The notes beneath the pieces are model-generated. The model was not told the origin of the DNA. It was given only the letters and a program-made list of their open reading frames with translations, and made no database searches. This document shows positions 28,837 through 37,907 of a stretch of 44,805 nucleotides of DNA, in pieces (position 1 is the first letter of the stretch; each line of letters starts with the position of its first letter). Source of the stretch: Symploca sp. SIO3C6 (lineage in GTDB: Bacteria; Cyanobacteriota; Cyanobacteriia; Cyanobacteriales; Coleofasciculaceae); NCBI GenBank assembly GCA_010692425.1, contig JAAHHJ010000010.1, positions 1 to 44,805 on the forward strand, read 5' to 3'. Position numbers and translations under genes: made by a program.

Positions 28837-29354
28837 CTTGAAAATCTTGGGTATGTTGTGAATGAATGCTTTTAGTGATTTTCTTATACCTTATATCTTA
28901 TATATATAGTGTAAATATATAGTGTAAAGTCACTTATATTACATAATCAAGGTTAATACTTAAAAAATAATTAAATATTATATTTTTACTAAAAAATGTT
29001 TTATAATATAACGTTAAAGTTCTTTTATATATAAAATACCCGCACCAGAAAGGTGCGAGTAACAATAGCAGAACTCACTCGGATGAGATACATACCTTGG
29101 CTTTTGGTCAAGGGTTAGCTCCCTTCAGTCATGGTACCAAGGCAAAACTAAAAGCTGTAAGGAGATTTTAATTAAACAGTTATCCTATTTATTCTCCCTA
29201 TTTACTATGTAAGCTTTTCCCTTAATCTGTCGCCAAGCTACTCCCTAAATACCCTAGACCAATTCAACAAGGTGTACCTATACTAATCAAAAGGTAAAGA
29301 CCATGAACATGTGAATATTCACAACTTTACATGGTAAGGAACTACCAGTACTTC
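28837..29354. other. Gap between folE and the small membrane protein gene
   Basis: No gene. It holds the probable folE terminator (29036-29058) and a segment at about 29085-29150 where TACCTTGGC and GTACCAAGGC pair across an inner GGGTTAGCTCCC hairpin. On the minus strand this would be a structured folE 3' end or a small RNA. The part nearest 28837 is AT-rich with TATATAGTGTAAA twice in tandem. Confidence 0.4.
29036..29058 (-). terminator. Probable folE terminator
   Basis: Stem CGCACC/GGTGCG (29041-29057) with a five-base loop. In the leftward transcript it is followed by GGTATTTTATA. The T-tract is modest. Confidence 0.5.
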
Positions 29355-30074
29355 TTACTGCCAGAAACTTGGTTGATGGCGGATTAGATTGAGGAATTCT
29401 TCACGAGTTTTTTGTTCATCTTGAAAAACTCCAACCATAGCACTGGTCACAGTCCAAGAGCCAGGCTTCTGGACACCTCGCATTACCATACACATATGAG
29501 TAGCCTCCATGACCACAGCTACACCCTTAGGTTCTAAAACAGTTTGAATTGCTTCAGCAATCTGCCTAGTTAAACGCTCCTGCACCTGTAAACGACGAGC
29601 ATACATCTCGACGACACGAGCTAACTTGCTAAGCCCTACTACCTTTTCATTGGGGATATAGGCAACATGAGCCTTGCCCATGAACGGTAGCATGTGATGT
29701 TCACAAAGGCTAAAGAAATTAATATCCCGCACTAAAACCATTTCATTGTGACCTTCATCAAAGATGGCTCCATTGACGATCTCTTCTAAGGATTGGGTAT
29801 AACCACTAGTCAGAAATTGCATGGCCTCAGCTACTCGCTTTGGAGTTTTGAGGAGCCCTTCACGCTCTGGATCTTCGCCGATATTTAAAAGCATTGTCCG
29901 CACAGCATCCATCAGTTCCTGATTAGATTTTGACTCTGGCGGTTGCAATCTCGGTTGATGACCATTTTGGGTGTTGCGGTCAGGTCTGGTCTCTAGAACA
30001 CCGGAACTATTAGTAATTTTGGCAGTTGAATCAGATTTAGAGCGATGGAAACCATTGGAAGATGCAATAGTCAT
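29355..30074 (-). CDS. folE: GTP cyclohydrolase I
   Basis: 239 aa. Converts GTP to 7,8-dihydroneopterin triphosphate, the first step of folate and pterin synthesis. Zinc ligands are the Cys and His of [10 protein letters not shown] and the Cys of [30 protein letters not shown] and [12 protein letters not shown] complete the family signature. Residues 1-50 are a variable polar extension; the conserved domain starts at [13 protein letters not shown] small broken Cys-rich gene overlaps its start on the same strand in another frame, so folE translation could once have been coupled to it. Confidence 0.96.
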   Translation of the reverse strand: MTIASSNGFHRSKSDSTAKITNSSGVLETRPDRNTQNGHQPRLQPPESKSNQELMDAVRTMLLNIGEDPEREGLLKTPKRVAEAMQFLTSGYTQSLEEIVNGAIFDEGHNEMVLVRDINFFSLCEHHMLPFMGKAHVAYIPNEKVVGLSKLARVVEMYARRLQVQERLTRQIAEAIQTVLEPKGVAVVMEATHMCMVMRGVQKPGSWTVTSAMVGVFQDEQKTREEFLNLIRHQPSFWQ

Positions 30075-30291
30075 GATTAGTCAGATGAGATTTTTGACAA
30101 AAATGGGCGTGATTACTAGCAAATGACGGCTCTAAATAGCGCCCGTACTCAGCATCAACGTCACTGATTCGATGACAGCTTTTTTTAGCAACAGGGCAGT
30201 GTGGACAATTGAATTGGCGACAATCTTTGATCCTAACAGAACTAAATCCTTAAACCTGCCTTGAATCGAATACTTCATGGGTATCCGTCAT
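30037..30291 (-). pseudogene. Small Cys-rich gene broken by an in-frame TAA
   Basis: From ATG at 30291 the frame runs 85 codons to TAA at 30037-30039, interrupted once by TAA at codon 14 (30250-30252). After the break it reads as real protein: VRIKDCRQFNCPHCPVAKKS, then CHRISDVDAEYGRYLEPSFA. Cysteines at codons 24, 29, 32 and 39 suggest a metal site. The 3' end overlaps the first 38 bases of folE. No alternative start lies between the stop and the cysteines. It is a pseudogene with one nonsense change, or a sequencing error. The family is not one I can name. Confidence 0.6.
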
Positions 30292-30305
30292 TTTGAGCCC
30301 TCAGG

Positions 30306-30443
30306 CTACAGTACATAGATGAAATTGAACACAACAAACTTAATCTTGGCTTGGTCAGCACGAACACTCTCAGAATTGCTCTTAGGCAGTTGCTGCCCCC
30401 AAGCCTTGACTAGGCTTTCATTTGGTTGACTTTGGCTGGTCAT
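30306..30443 (-). CDS. 45-aa ORF, unknown
   Basis: ATG at 30443 is preceded by GAGGAAG at a good ribosome-site distance. The peptide starts MTSQSQPNESLVKAWGQQLP and ends FVVFNFIYVL. It lies just upstream of the broken Cys-rich gene and folE on the same strand. The first 30 residues look like a polar helix. The product may be real or may be the start of a truncated larger gene. No family recognised. Confidence 0.4.
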   Translation of the reverse strand: MTSQSQPNESLVKAWGQQLPKSNSESVRADQAKIKFVVFNFIYVL

Positions 30444-30690
30444 GAGAGCAACTTCCTCAAATTAAGAGAATGTAAAGAATTATTACTCTAAAAATTATAT
30501 CACTGAGGAAAGATGAAAAGTTGAATCTCTCACAAATAATGTAGTCTCGGACAATCAGGCAGCAAATAAGCCTGTAATTTGCCCGAGACTAGGACTTCTA
30601 AAGGGTTATGAACTATTTGGTTAGTGGTTAATGCACCTGGAATTGTGATTTTTCTTAATAACAGCAGTTTTTAGAAACATTAATGCTTCT

Positions 30691-31671
30691 TTAGTCAGAA
30701 AGTTCAGTAAACACGCCAATATTACGGAACTTCTGATAACGCAACTCCCGACGTTGCCCTGGACTCATTTGAGTCAGCGCTTCCAGGTTTTGCACTAGAG
30801 CTTGTTTGAGGATAGAAGCTGCCGCTAGGGGTTCAGAATGAGCACCGCCCAATGGTTCGGTCAGAATTTGGTCAACAATCCCTAACTCTTGAAGATCCCA
30901 GGAGGTAATTTTCAAAGCCGATGCTGCTTGCGGTGCTTTGCTAGAATCCTTCCACAAAATTGCGGCACAAGCTTCAGGAGTAGCCACAGTGTAAACTGCA
31001 TGCTCCAACATCAAAAGTCTGTCACCAACACCAATCCCTAAAGCACCACCAGAACCACCTTCGCCAATAACCGTACAAATAATCGGCACATCAAGTCGAA
31101 ACATTTCTCGCAGATTATAAGCGATTGCTTCTCCTTGACCCAATTCTTCCGCTTTGACACCAGCCCAGGCTCCCGGAGTGTCGATAAAAGTCAAAATCGG
31201 CAGCCCAAAGCGATTGGCATGTTCCATCAGCCGCATCGCCTTGCGGTAGCCTCCTGGAGAAGCCATGCCAAAGTTGCGGGCGACATTATCCTTGGTATCC
31301 CTCCCTTTTTGATGGCCTAACATAACCACAGGACGCCCTTCTAATTCTCCCATACCGCCAACTAAGGCTGGGTCGTCATAACCGCAGCGATCCCCATGCA
31401 ACTCAAACCATTGGTCACTAATCGCCTGAATGTAATCTAGGGTACTAGGTCGCCTAGGGTGACGCGCTAATTGTAGTCGCTGCGCTGGGGATAAGCTGCT
31501 GAAAATTTCCTGGCGCAGTTGTCCTGCCCGTGCTTCTAGTTGGCGGATTTGATCAGAAACATCAACTTCGTTTTCCTCTGCCAGTTGACGAATCTGGTTA
31601 ATGCGCTTTTCCAAATCAACTAGGGGCTTTTCAAAGTCGAGAAGAAAGGTTCTTGATTCTAAGGTTGGCAT
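30691..31671 (-). CDS. accA: Acetyl-CoA carboxylase carboxyltransferase subunit alpha
   Basis: 326 aa, usual length. With AccD it moves the carboxyl group from biotin on AccB to acetyl-CoA, giving malonyl-CoA for fatty acid synthesis. The crotonase-like fold carries [39 protein letters not shown] and [16 protein letters not shown]. The gene lies downstream of aar and ado in the same direction. This common cyanobacterial order links fatty acid supply to alkane synthesis. A 264-bp gap to aar holds no supported gene. Confidence 0.97.
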   Translation of the reverse strand: MPTLESRTFLLDFEKPLVDLEKRINQIRQLAEENEVDVSDQIRQLEARAGQLRQEIFSSLSPAQRLQLARHPRRPSTLDYIQAISDQWFELHGDRCGYDDPALVGGMGELEGRPVVMLGHQKGRDTKDNVARNFGMASPGGYRKAMRLMEHANRFGLPILTFIDTPGAWAGVKAEELGQGEAIAYNLREMFRLDVPIICTVIGEGGSGGALGIGVGDRLLMLEHAVYTVATPEACAAILWKDSSKAPQAASALKITSWDLQELGIVDQILTEPLGGAHSEPLAAASILKQALVQNLEALTQMSPGQRRELRYQKFRNIGVFTELSD

Positions 31672-31935
31672 AGTGGTGAAGATAAAAAGCTTCGATGGTT
31701 AGCACTCACTTACCTCATTGGTTTTTCCATAGGTAGGGGCTAATAAAAATTTTAAGGTTGAAAGTTGAAGGCTCACAAAACCTGCAACTGACAACCCATA
31801 GCCAATTGCATCTTGGTGAGGTACACCATTGATCGCTTTGAGGCTCCGAGGCAGGGGGCAGGAGTTTACCTCATTAAGTTGAAAACCCCTATAAAACCGG
31901 AAAATTGTCAAGGACGACAAAAACTAAACCAAAAT

Positions 31936-32958
31936 CTAGAAGCTCAATAGTGGTCTAAACCCGTGTTTTACTGATACCTTGCCAATTTGCTCCATCTTTT
32001 CCACCGTAATTTGATTGCGTCCCCAAGAGAAGTTGGTGTAAAGTTTCTCAAATTCCAGCAGCATAGACTCTGCAAAGCAAGCAAACAGTTGTCGCGCCGG
32101 CACATCCATGTTGACAATGTTCATGATTTTCCAGTCAATATCCAAGGAGTGCTCGCAGATGCCACCATTGAGAACGTAAACCCCTGGATGTTGTATCTTA
32201 GTGTTCATATTCTTAGGGTAGCCGCCATCAATCAGCAGACAGGGTTTCTTTAAAGAAGCACCGTCAATTTCTACCCCCTTAGGCATACTGGCAACCCAAA
32301 CTACGATATCAGAGAGGGGTAGCGCCTCCTCAAGTCCCATGATTTTGCCCCTACCAAGGGAGTCTTGCAATAATTGTAATCGCTCTTGATTGCGAGCCAC
32401 CAATAGCAGATCAGCAACATCAGTGCGGGCATCAAGCCACCGGCAGACTGCACTCCCGATATCGCCAGTGGCCCCACAAACTGCAACCGTTGCCTTCGAG
32501 AGTTCAATCCCTAAATTTTGAGAAGCCTGCTCCAGTTGGCGGCAAATAATGTAGGCTGTGTGGGTGTTGCCAGTGGTAAATTGCTCGAACTTGAGCTGGA
32601 CATTGCGCACCTGCTTAATCTGCTGTAGGTTGAAGTTTTCAAAGATAATTGAAGAAAAGCCCCCTAAAGCTGTGATATTGATGCCATGCTTTTGTGCATG
32701 AGCCATCGCATTCAGAATTTTGCGCATTGCTGCCTTGATGCGGCGATTGGCTAGCATCTCTGGCAGAAAGCATGATTCTACATACCAACCTTCAATTTCC
32801 TGACCTGTGATGCTTTTGACCTTAATTTTATCAACAATTTGAGGAGGCGCAGAACACCAAAAATCTAGCCCTTGATCAGCATATTCTGGGTAGCCTAGCT
32901 CGTGGGCAACAGATTGTGCGTGTTCCAAACTGGTAAGGTGACCGATGAGACCAAACAT
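31936..32958 (-). CDS. aar: Long-chain acyl-ACP reductase
   Basis: 340 aa. Reduces fatty acyl-ACP with NADPH to the fatty aldehyde, the first step of cyanobacterial alkane synthesis. The N-terminus is [21 protein letters not shown] Rossmann motif lies at [20 protein letters not shown] (near 162-181). The catalytic cysteine is C294 in [17 protein letters not shown], exactly the numbering reported for the Synechococcus enzyme. The aldehyde passes to ado, encoded just upstream; a terminator at 33042-33079 lies between the two genes, so aar may have its own promoter. Confidence 0.96.
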   Translation of the reverse strand: MFGLIGHLTSLEHAQSVAHELGYPEYADQGLDFWCSAPPQIVDKIKVKSITGQEIEGWYVESCFLPEMLANRRIKAAMRKILNAMAHAQKHGINITALGGFSSIIFENFNLQQIKQVRNVQLKFEQFTTGNTHTAYIICRQLEQASQNLGIELSKATVAVCGATGDIGSAVCRWLDARTDVADLLLVARNQERLQLLQDSLGRGKIMGLEEALPLSDIVVWVASMPKGVEIDGASLKKPCLLIDGGYPKNMNTKIQHPGVYVLNGGICEHSLDIDWKIMNIVNMDVPARQLFACFAESMLLEFEKLYTNFSWGRNQITVEKMEQIGKVSVKHGFRPLLSF

Positions 32959-33041
32959 GTATTGCTCGCTGTTAAACCTGTAAATCAGGCTGAAATGGGA
33001 TAATCGGGAATAAAAAAGTTAATGACTCTTAAAGATATTAC

Positions 33042-33079
33042 AAAAAATTGCCGCCTTTGGAGAGCGGCGGCTAAAAAAA
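33042..33079 (-). terminator. Rho-independent terminator after ado
   Basis: Stem GCCGCC (33050-33055) and GGCGGC (33066-33071). In the leftward transcript the stem is followed by AATTTTTTG. It separates ado from aar. A-runs on the other side make it possible on the plus strand in part. Confidence 0.65.
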
Positions 33080-33276
33080 ATCCCTCAATTAATACTCTTA
33101 ATTCCCGTTGAAACCTTTGCTGTGAGAGGATCAAAGCCTAATTGTTCCTCTGGTTAAATTCAAGGATGCTTCTACAAGGGCGCGTGTACCTGAAGGCACT
33201 CCCGCCACATCTGAGGCTTAAAAATACCTGGGATGCAGCTTGTTGTTCTTTAAAATTCCTAGGAATCCCTATCAAG

Positions 33277-33312
33277 CAAGAATCCCCACCCTAGAAAGGC
33301 GGGGAGTTTTAA
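33277..33312. repeat. GAATCCCC-type hairpin element
   Basis: CAAGAATCCCCACC followed by a CTAGAAA loop and GGCGGGGAGTTTTAA. It has the same outer pattern as 91-126. It lies just after the ado stop and may add to termination, or be a trace of an IS200/IS605 end. Confidence 0.5.
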
Positions 33313-33367
33313 CACCCTTCATACCACCGCTTTAGGCTGACACCCTTGACAATTGAGTGAGTTTGTG

Positions 33368-34063
33368 CTAAGCAGCTGCCAGTCCGCAGGCAGACATCCG
33401 CATGATTTCCCTGGTGGTGAAGCCGATATTGCCCAAGGCCTCACCATAGGCAATCATAAAGTCTTCAACCAGAGCATCCTTTTCCATGCCCAAGACGCTG
33501 GCATCATCTTCAACTTCGTTGAGCATACGCCAAATAATTGGTAAATTTTGCTTATTAGCTGCTTCGAGTTCGGCTTTTGACTCTTCAAAGTGTTCTTGGA
33601 GCCAAACTTCACCAAAATTGAGATGCGTATACTCGTCTTTGACGACGCCTTCGGTAATTTTGCGAGCAAAGGGATCGGCTACTGGAATGTAAATGTTGTA
33701 AGCTGCAATCGCAAAAGCTTCGATAATCAATGATTGAATCAGTAAGCAAGTTACAACATTGCCAGCCTCCGCCGCCTTCTGAAAGTTTTCATGTAAATTG
33801 GCAAAGTACTTTTTGGCAAAATCCAGATCTGGTGTTACCTTCAAATTCCGCCCGCAGGATTCAAAACCTTTCTTATGCCGTTTCTCCATCTTCGAGAGAC
33901 GAATTAGTTCATCTTTACAATCTGGCAGCAGTTCAGCCAGTTTGATGTAATTGTCGTGAGCCTCTTGTTCACCTTCAATCACAATCGCATCGATGCGACT
34001 GTAGGCGTCTTTGTAGGTTTCACTTTGGTAGTCGAACTCTGGACTGACTGCAAGCTGCTGCAT
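33368..34063 (-). CDS. ado: Aldehyde-deformylating oxygenase
   Basis: 231 aa. A ferritin-like di-iron enzyme that converts C16/C18 aldehydes to alkanes plus formate. All six metal ligands are at the canonical positions: Glu32 ([11 protein letters not shown]), Glu60 and His63 ([10 protein letters not shown]), Glu115 ([10 protein letters not shown]), Glu144 and His147 ([11 protein letters not shown]). The ATG at 34063 gives the standard N-terminus and has AAGGAGAAAA upstream. Together with aar it forms the complete alkane pathway. Confidence 0.97.
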   Translation of the reverse strand: MQQLAVSPEFDYQSETYKDAYSRIDAIVIEGEQEAHDNYIKLAELLPDCKDELIRLSKMEKRHKKGFESCGRNLKVTPDLDFAKKYFANLHENFQKAAEAGNVVTCLLIQSLIIEAFAIAAYNIYIPVADPFARKITEGVVKDEYTHLNFGEVWLQEHFEESKAELEAANKQNLPIIWRMLNEVEDDASVLGMEKDALVEDFMIAYGEALGNIGFTTREIMRMSACGLAAA

Positions 34064-34629
34064 ATGTAGATTTTCTCCTTACTTTGCATATAGATGCTCT
34101 AACAAAGTTGTTTGACCCTTCTCTCGATAAGATTGGGGGCGAACAGGTTAAATTGAACTTAGCCTGCCGTGTTTTAGCTAGATTGGCGAGAAGCCCTACG
34201 TCTGTACCCGGAAGGTCAGTGTGCAGAGTACTCACGTTAACTTTGACTTCTCTAGGTGGCTAACTGGCTCTCCCACTATTTGGGTTTTTGTGGGATACTT
34301 TCCTAGGATAAAGAAATATGCCATCAGACAATCTGAATCAATCCACCCTCAAAATAGTAAAATTAGGCTGCCTCCCAAAGTTTCAGTTGTATTTGAGGTA
34401 GGGTGGGTGAACCATAATCAGGCTCTTAACCTTCAGTCTCAACAACAGAGACGGTAAATAAAATTTGCCCTATCCCTATAACAGGATAAGGTCAAATCAG
34501 TAGAAATGCTTAAAAGATTTCAGAAGATTTGCTCATAGCAGCTTGGTAAAGTTCTGATTACATTATGTCTGTTGACTTCTCTAGCACCTATGTTGGTAAC
34601 AATTAAGCTGTGAACACGGGGATGAACTA
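34064..34629. other. 566-bp gap between ado and the ammonia-lyase gene
   Basis: It should hold the ado promoter and that of the divergent ammonia-lyase gene. TTGCCCTATCC and GGATAAGGTCAA around 34467-34495 form an imperfect hairpin. Two overlapping open frames (about 34020-34235 on minus, 34221-34457 on plus) have no recognisable family and I do not call them. Confidence 0.35.
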
Positions 34630-35631
34630 TTGAGCAAGTTACCAGTTACCTATGCCGATGTGGAAGCAGCTGCTAGACGCCTAGCTGGGGTTGCTCACCG
34701 GACACCAGTTTTGACTTCTAGGAGTGTTAATCAGTTGACAAATGCTAGGGTCTTTTTCAAATGCGAAAATTTTCAGCGCACAGGTTCTTTTAAGTTTAGA
34801 GGTGCTTATAATGCCTTAGCACAGCTATCCCCACAACAAAAACAGCAAGGGGTTCTCACCTTTTCCTCTGGTAATCATGCCCAAGCTATCGCCCTAGCTG
34901 GACAATTGTTAGGTATTCAAACCACAGTGGTAATGCCCAAAGATGCTCCAGAGGTTAAATTAGCTGCTACCCGTGGCTATGGTGCCGAGGTGATTCTTTA
35001 TGATCGTGCCCAAATGAGCAGGGAAGAATTAGCACAGGAACTCTCCCACGAGCGTCAATTGACAATTATTCCACCCTATGACCATCCCCAGATTATTGCT
35101 GGACAGGGTACTGCAGCAAAAGAATTAATTGAAGAAGTAGAACATTTAGATCTACTTTTAGTTTGCTGCGGTGGCGGTGGCTTACTATCAGGGAGTGCGA
35201 TCGCCACTAAAGATTCTACAGCCAAAACTACCCCAACCTCGCCCTACTGCCGCGTGATTGGGGTAGAACCTGCCCAAGCCGATGATGCTCAGCGCTCCTT
35301 TTATACTAAAACGCTACAGGTAGTTCACAATCCCGACACAATCGCTGATGGAGCTCGTACCCCATCTCTGGGTAAATTTACTTTCCCCTTAGTATTGCAT
35401 TATGTCGATGAGATGCTAGCTGTGTCAGAGGAAGCGATTGCACGTCAGATGTTTTTCTTGTGGGAGCGCCTCAAAATTGTGGTTGAACCTACTGGAGCTT
35501 TAGCAGCCGCTGCCTTGCTAGAAGGTATTATCACCATGCCTGAGGCTCGAATTGGTGTAATCATCAGCGGTGGCAATATAGACTTCAAGCGATTGAAGCA
35601 ATATGAGCAGTTGCTAACAAAAGAAGCATGA
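34630..35631 (+). CDS. PLP-dependent threonine/serine ammonia-lyase or racemase
   Basis: A 333-aa fold-type II PLP enzyme. The cofactor lysine is Lys55 in GSFKFRGAYNAL. The phosphate-binding glycine loop is CCGGGGLLSG near residue 180. The length, without the C-terminal ACT-like domains of IlvA, fits catabolic threonine dehydratase, serine racemase or threo-hydroxyaspartate lyase; I cannot separate these. TTG at 34630 is the start: a near ATG at 34622 is out of frame and ends at once, while GGGGAT stands at ribosome-site distance. The gene is monocistronic. Confidence 0.85.
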   Translation: MSKLPVTYADVEAAARRLAGVAHRTPVLTSRSVNQLTNARVFFKCENFQRTGSFKFRGAYNALAQLSPQQKQQGVLTFSSGNHAQAIALAGQLLGIQTTVVMPKDAPEVKLAATRGYGAEVILYDRAQMSREELAQELSHERQLTIIPPYDHPQIIAGQGTAAKELIEEVEHLDLLLVCCGGGGLLSGSAIATKDSTAKTTPTSPYCRVIGVEPAQADDAQRSFYTKTLQVVHNPDTIADGARTPSLGKFTFPLVLHYVDEMLAVSEEAIARQMFFLWERLKIVVEPTGALAAAALLEGIITMPEARIGVIISGGNIDFKRLKQYEQLLTKEA

Positions 35632-35741
35632 GTTTAGGGAACTCCAAGAAATAAATTATCCAACCTACTTTTTAACAGGATAATCTGATTCTTCTTCCCC
35701 TACCTCCTGTGCTCTGTGTGTTCCTAGAGTTCTCTTCAACT

Positions 35742-36077
35742 TCATTGAGGTGCCACTTGCGGTAGTCCCATGCTGTAGTTAAGGACTCGACTCTCAAGAT
35801 TGTAGCTAATTTCGCCTTTTTGCAGTAAAAATCGCATAAAGTGTTCAAGGTCAGAACCAATGCGGCGCAGATTGTATTCGGTTAAATCTGACCCACTGTA
35901 AGATTCCACCAGTTCGTCAAACTTACGATACACCTTTTGCAAGGCATCTTCATTCCAATTTAATTCATTGTCTGGATCAACATCGAGGGTTAAAACCTTG
36001 TCACTCTCGACTAATTCATTGTTTTGAACCTCAGCCGTATAAATGCGAATATGACGGGTTGTGGATTTCAGAAACAT
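35742..36077 (-). CDS. ndhM: NAD(P)H-quinone oxidoreductase subunit M
   Basis: 111 aa, full length for the family. NdhM is a peripheral subunit of the cyanobacterial NDH-1 complex, which takes electrons from ferredoxin for respiration, cyclic flow and CO2 uptake. It matches throughout: MFLKSTTRHIRIYTAEV, LDVDPDNELNWNEDALQKVY and RRIGSDLEHFMRFLLQKGEI. It is an oxygenic-phototroph-specific subunit. The gene stands alone between two rightward genes. Confidence 0.95.
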   Translation of the reverse strand: MFLKSTTRHIRIYTAEVQNNELVESDKVLTLDVDPDNELNWNEDALQKVYRKFDELVESYSGSDLTEYNLRRIGSDLEHFMRFLLQKGEISYNLESRVLNYSMGLPQVAPQ

Positions 36078-36327
36078 GGTAAACTTCCTAGTTGCTCTAA
36101 AATATTTCTCAGCTCATTGTGACATCTGGCTCTAGCACTTATGTTGTCAAGCATTACATTGAAAGTCAAAGATCTGATTAAACTAGGGAGACTCCAATTC
36201 AGGAATCTCCGAGCCAGAAGGGAGTATTCAGCATCCAGTTCCCTCCTCAACTCTTGTAGGGTGGAGATAGCTGAATTCTTCGAGATACTAGAGCAAGACT
36301 GCTAAAAATGGTGTATTCTTCTGATCC

Positions 36328-37218
36328 ATGGCTCCAAGAAAAATGCATGACCCAATGGATGATGTCACCAAGCAAGCTCATCAAGGTAGTGTGGCGGCGA
36401 TTATTCAAACCCTCAATGAACACTTATCAGAGACTGGAATCAGAATCAGAGCTGTTTTTACTAACGGTGTACTACAGCTGTTATGTGAAGCAGCAATGCC
36501 AGAGCAACTTGAACAGTCTTTAGTGGTGGCGCAAATCAAGCAGACTCTTGAGGGCATTGCACCTCGTAACATTCATCGTGTTAACATCAATAGCAGGATT
36601 GTGCAAGAGCAACAATTACTGTGGTGGGAAGAAATTAGCCGAGATCCTGAAAATCAGTTGCTTTGGTCACAAGAAATTATTCTGGCTAAGCCTAATCTCT
36701 TCAAGCAACTGGTTAAGAAGATCAAACATCGCCAACCAGCACCAAGCAAGCAGTCAAAATTATCTACACTTTCGTCCCTTAAACGTCGCCGTGATAATCA
36801 ATTCTGGGGCGGTATTTTTAGCGGTGTTAGCTTGAGCTTACTGTTGATGATAATTGGCTGGTCACTATATAATCGGCTGGGTTTAAAGTTCAACTGGCCC
36901 ATGGAAACTCCAGCAAGCCATTCTACAGCTTCATCTTCACCGATGTCGGTGAACTCCCCACCATTGGCACCCTCCCCCATCAATGATCCCTTTACTGAGG
37001 CAGTGAAACTAGCTCAACAAACTGCAGCTGCTGGTAAAACTGCTCAAACTGCCGCTGAATGGTTGGATTTAGCCGCTAAGTGGGAACATGCCTCCGATTT
37101 AATGGGCAGGGTAAAACCGTATGATCAACGTTATCAGATTGCTCAAGATCGAGTACAAATGTACCATCAAAATAGCCAAGCCGCTCAGAAGCAAGCCAGC
37201 CGGAGGCGTTCAAAATAA
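36328..37218 (+). CDS. Conserved cyanobacterial membrane protein, unknown
   Basis: 296 aa. Residues 1-135 form a soluble domain with pattern HQGSVAAIIQTLNEHL and VLQLLCEAAMPEQLEQS. One membrane helix follows at about 151-174 (GGIFSGVSLSLLLMIIGWSL). A Ser/Pro linker leads to a helical C-terminal part (FTEAVKLAQQTAAAGKTAQT and AAEWLDLAAKWEHASDLM). I recognise it as conserved in cyanobacteria but know no function. The C-terminal segment resembles motifs in proteins that carry repeated AxxWxxxAxxW helices. The GC-poor start region at 36328 has no strong ribosome site. Confidence 0.6.
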   Translation: MAPRKMHDPMDDVTKQAHQGSVAAIIQTLNEHLSETGIRIRAVFTNGVLQLLCEAAMPEQLEQSLVVAQIKQTLEGIAPRNIHRVNINSRIVQEQQLLWWEEISRDPENQLLWSQEIILAKPNLFKQLVKKIKHRQPAPSKQSKLSTLSSLKRRRDNQFWGGIFSGVSLSLLLMIIGWSLYNRLGLKFNWPMETPASHSTASSSPMSVNSPPLAPSPINDPFTEAVKLAQQTAAAGKTAQTAAEWLDLAAKWEHASDLMGRVKPYDQRYQIAQDRVQMYHQNSQAAQKQASRRRSK

Positions 37219-37907
37219 ATCAATAAATTAATAAATCAAAGCATCTTTGGTAACAAAGCCCAAAAAACTGGGAACAATAACTTTGGTAAGTTTACTTTGT
37301 TCAACGATATGTTTAACCAAAGTTTAGGTATGAAGAATTTATAAACTAGAGCCAGCAAGAATTTGTATACCAAGAGGTTAAGCTTAATCCTGGCTTTTTT
37401 GCCAGATTGCCACCCTAATTAGAAACCAAAGCACTAGCGTTTGGGTGTGGGTTCAATGCCTAAATTAAGTTCTTAAGCTGTTACGCATTTAAATCAGATA
37501 TTGATTTGATACTAGTTAATGGTCCAAACTCTTGTTCCTTGGAGCCTCGGAGCCTCGGAGCCTTGCTGTTGTGCATTTTTAGTGGACAACAGCAAGGGGA
37601 GTGCTTCTCTTACTAATGGGTAGGCACTAATAGGTGTTAAATAGCTTAGGCTAACATAAGTTGAACACTCAGTATCATGGTTGCTGAAAGTTTAATACCT
37701 CTTTGTTAACAGTTGCTGGAGTTTCTAGAACCTCTATGCCTTATTTTTATGTTCTCTGTGCCTAAAACCAATTCCACTACCTAAAACTTTGCTTGCGCAA
37801 ATGCAAATGCTAACAAAGCTTAAATTACAAATCTTGTGACCTCATATCTTTACAGCACACCTAAACACTCTAAACAAATTTTAACCATCGCTCCTGAGGG
37901 TTCAATC
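37219..37907. other. Long gap with GGAGCCTC tandem repeat
   Basis: No gene. Three tandem 8-bp units GGAGCCTC/GGAGCCTC/GGAGCCTT lie at 37541-37564, with related units at about 19195-19220. CTGGC/GCCAG around six T at 37390-37405 is a small hairpin after the preceding gene. The sensor kinase promoter must be in the last 200 bases. Confidence 0.4.

Larger units (their letters stand above)
32959..33367. other. ado-aar gap
   Basis: No gene. It contains the ado terminator (33042-33079) and the second GAATCCCC-type hairpin (33277-33312). The aar promoter probably lies between 32959 and 33040. Confidence 0.45.

Noticed and set aside
29085-29150. Signal recognition particle RNA
   Set aside because: A GAAGGGAGC-like string on the minus strand recalls the SRP core, but the required flanking GGTCAGG and GCAG pairing are absent.
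31699-31920. 73-codon open frame between accA and aar
   Set aside because: No ribosome site or recognisable motif; it likely covers the accA promoter.
34020-34457. Open frames of 71 and 78 codons upstream of ado
   Set aside because: One overlaps ado in another frame and neither has a recognisable family; the region is more likely promoter.
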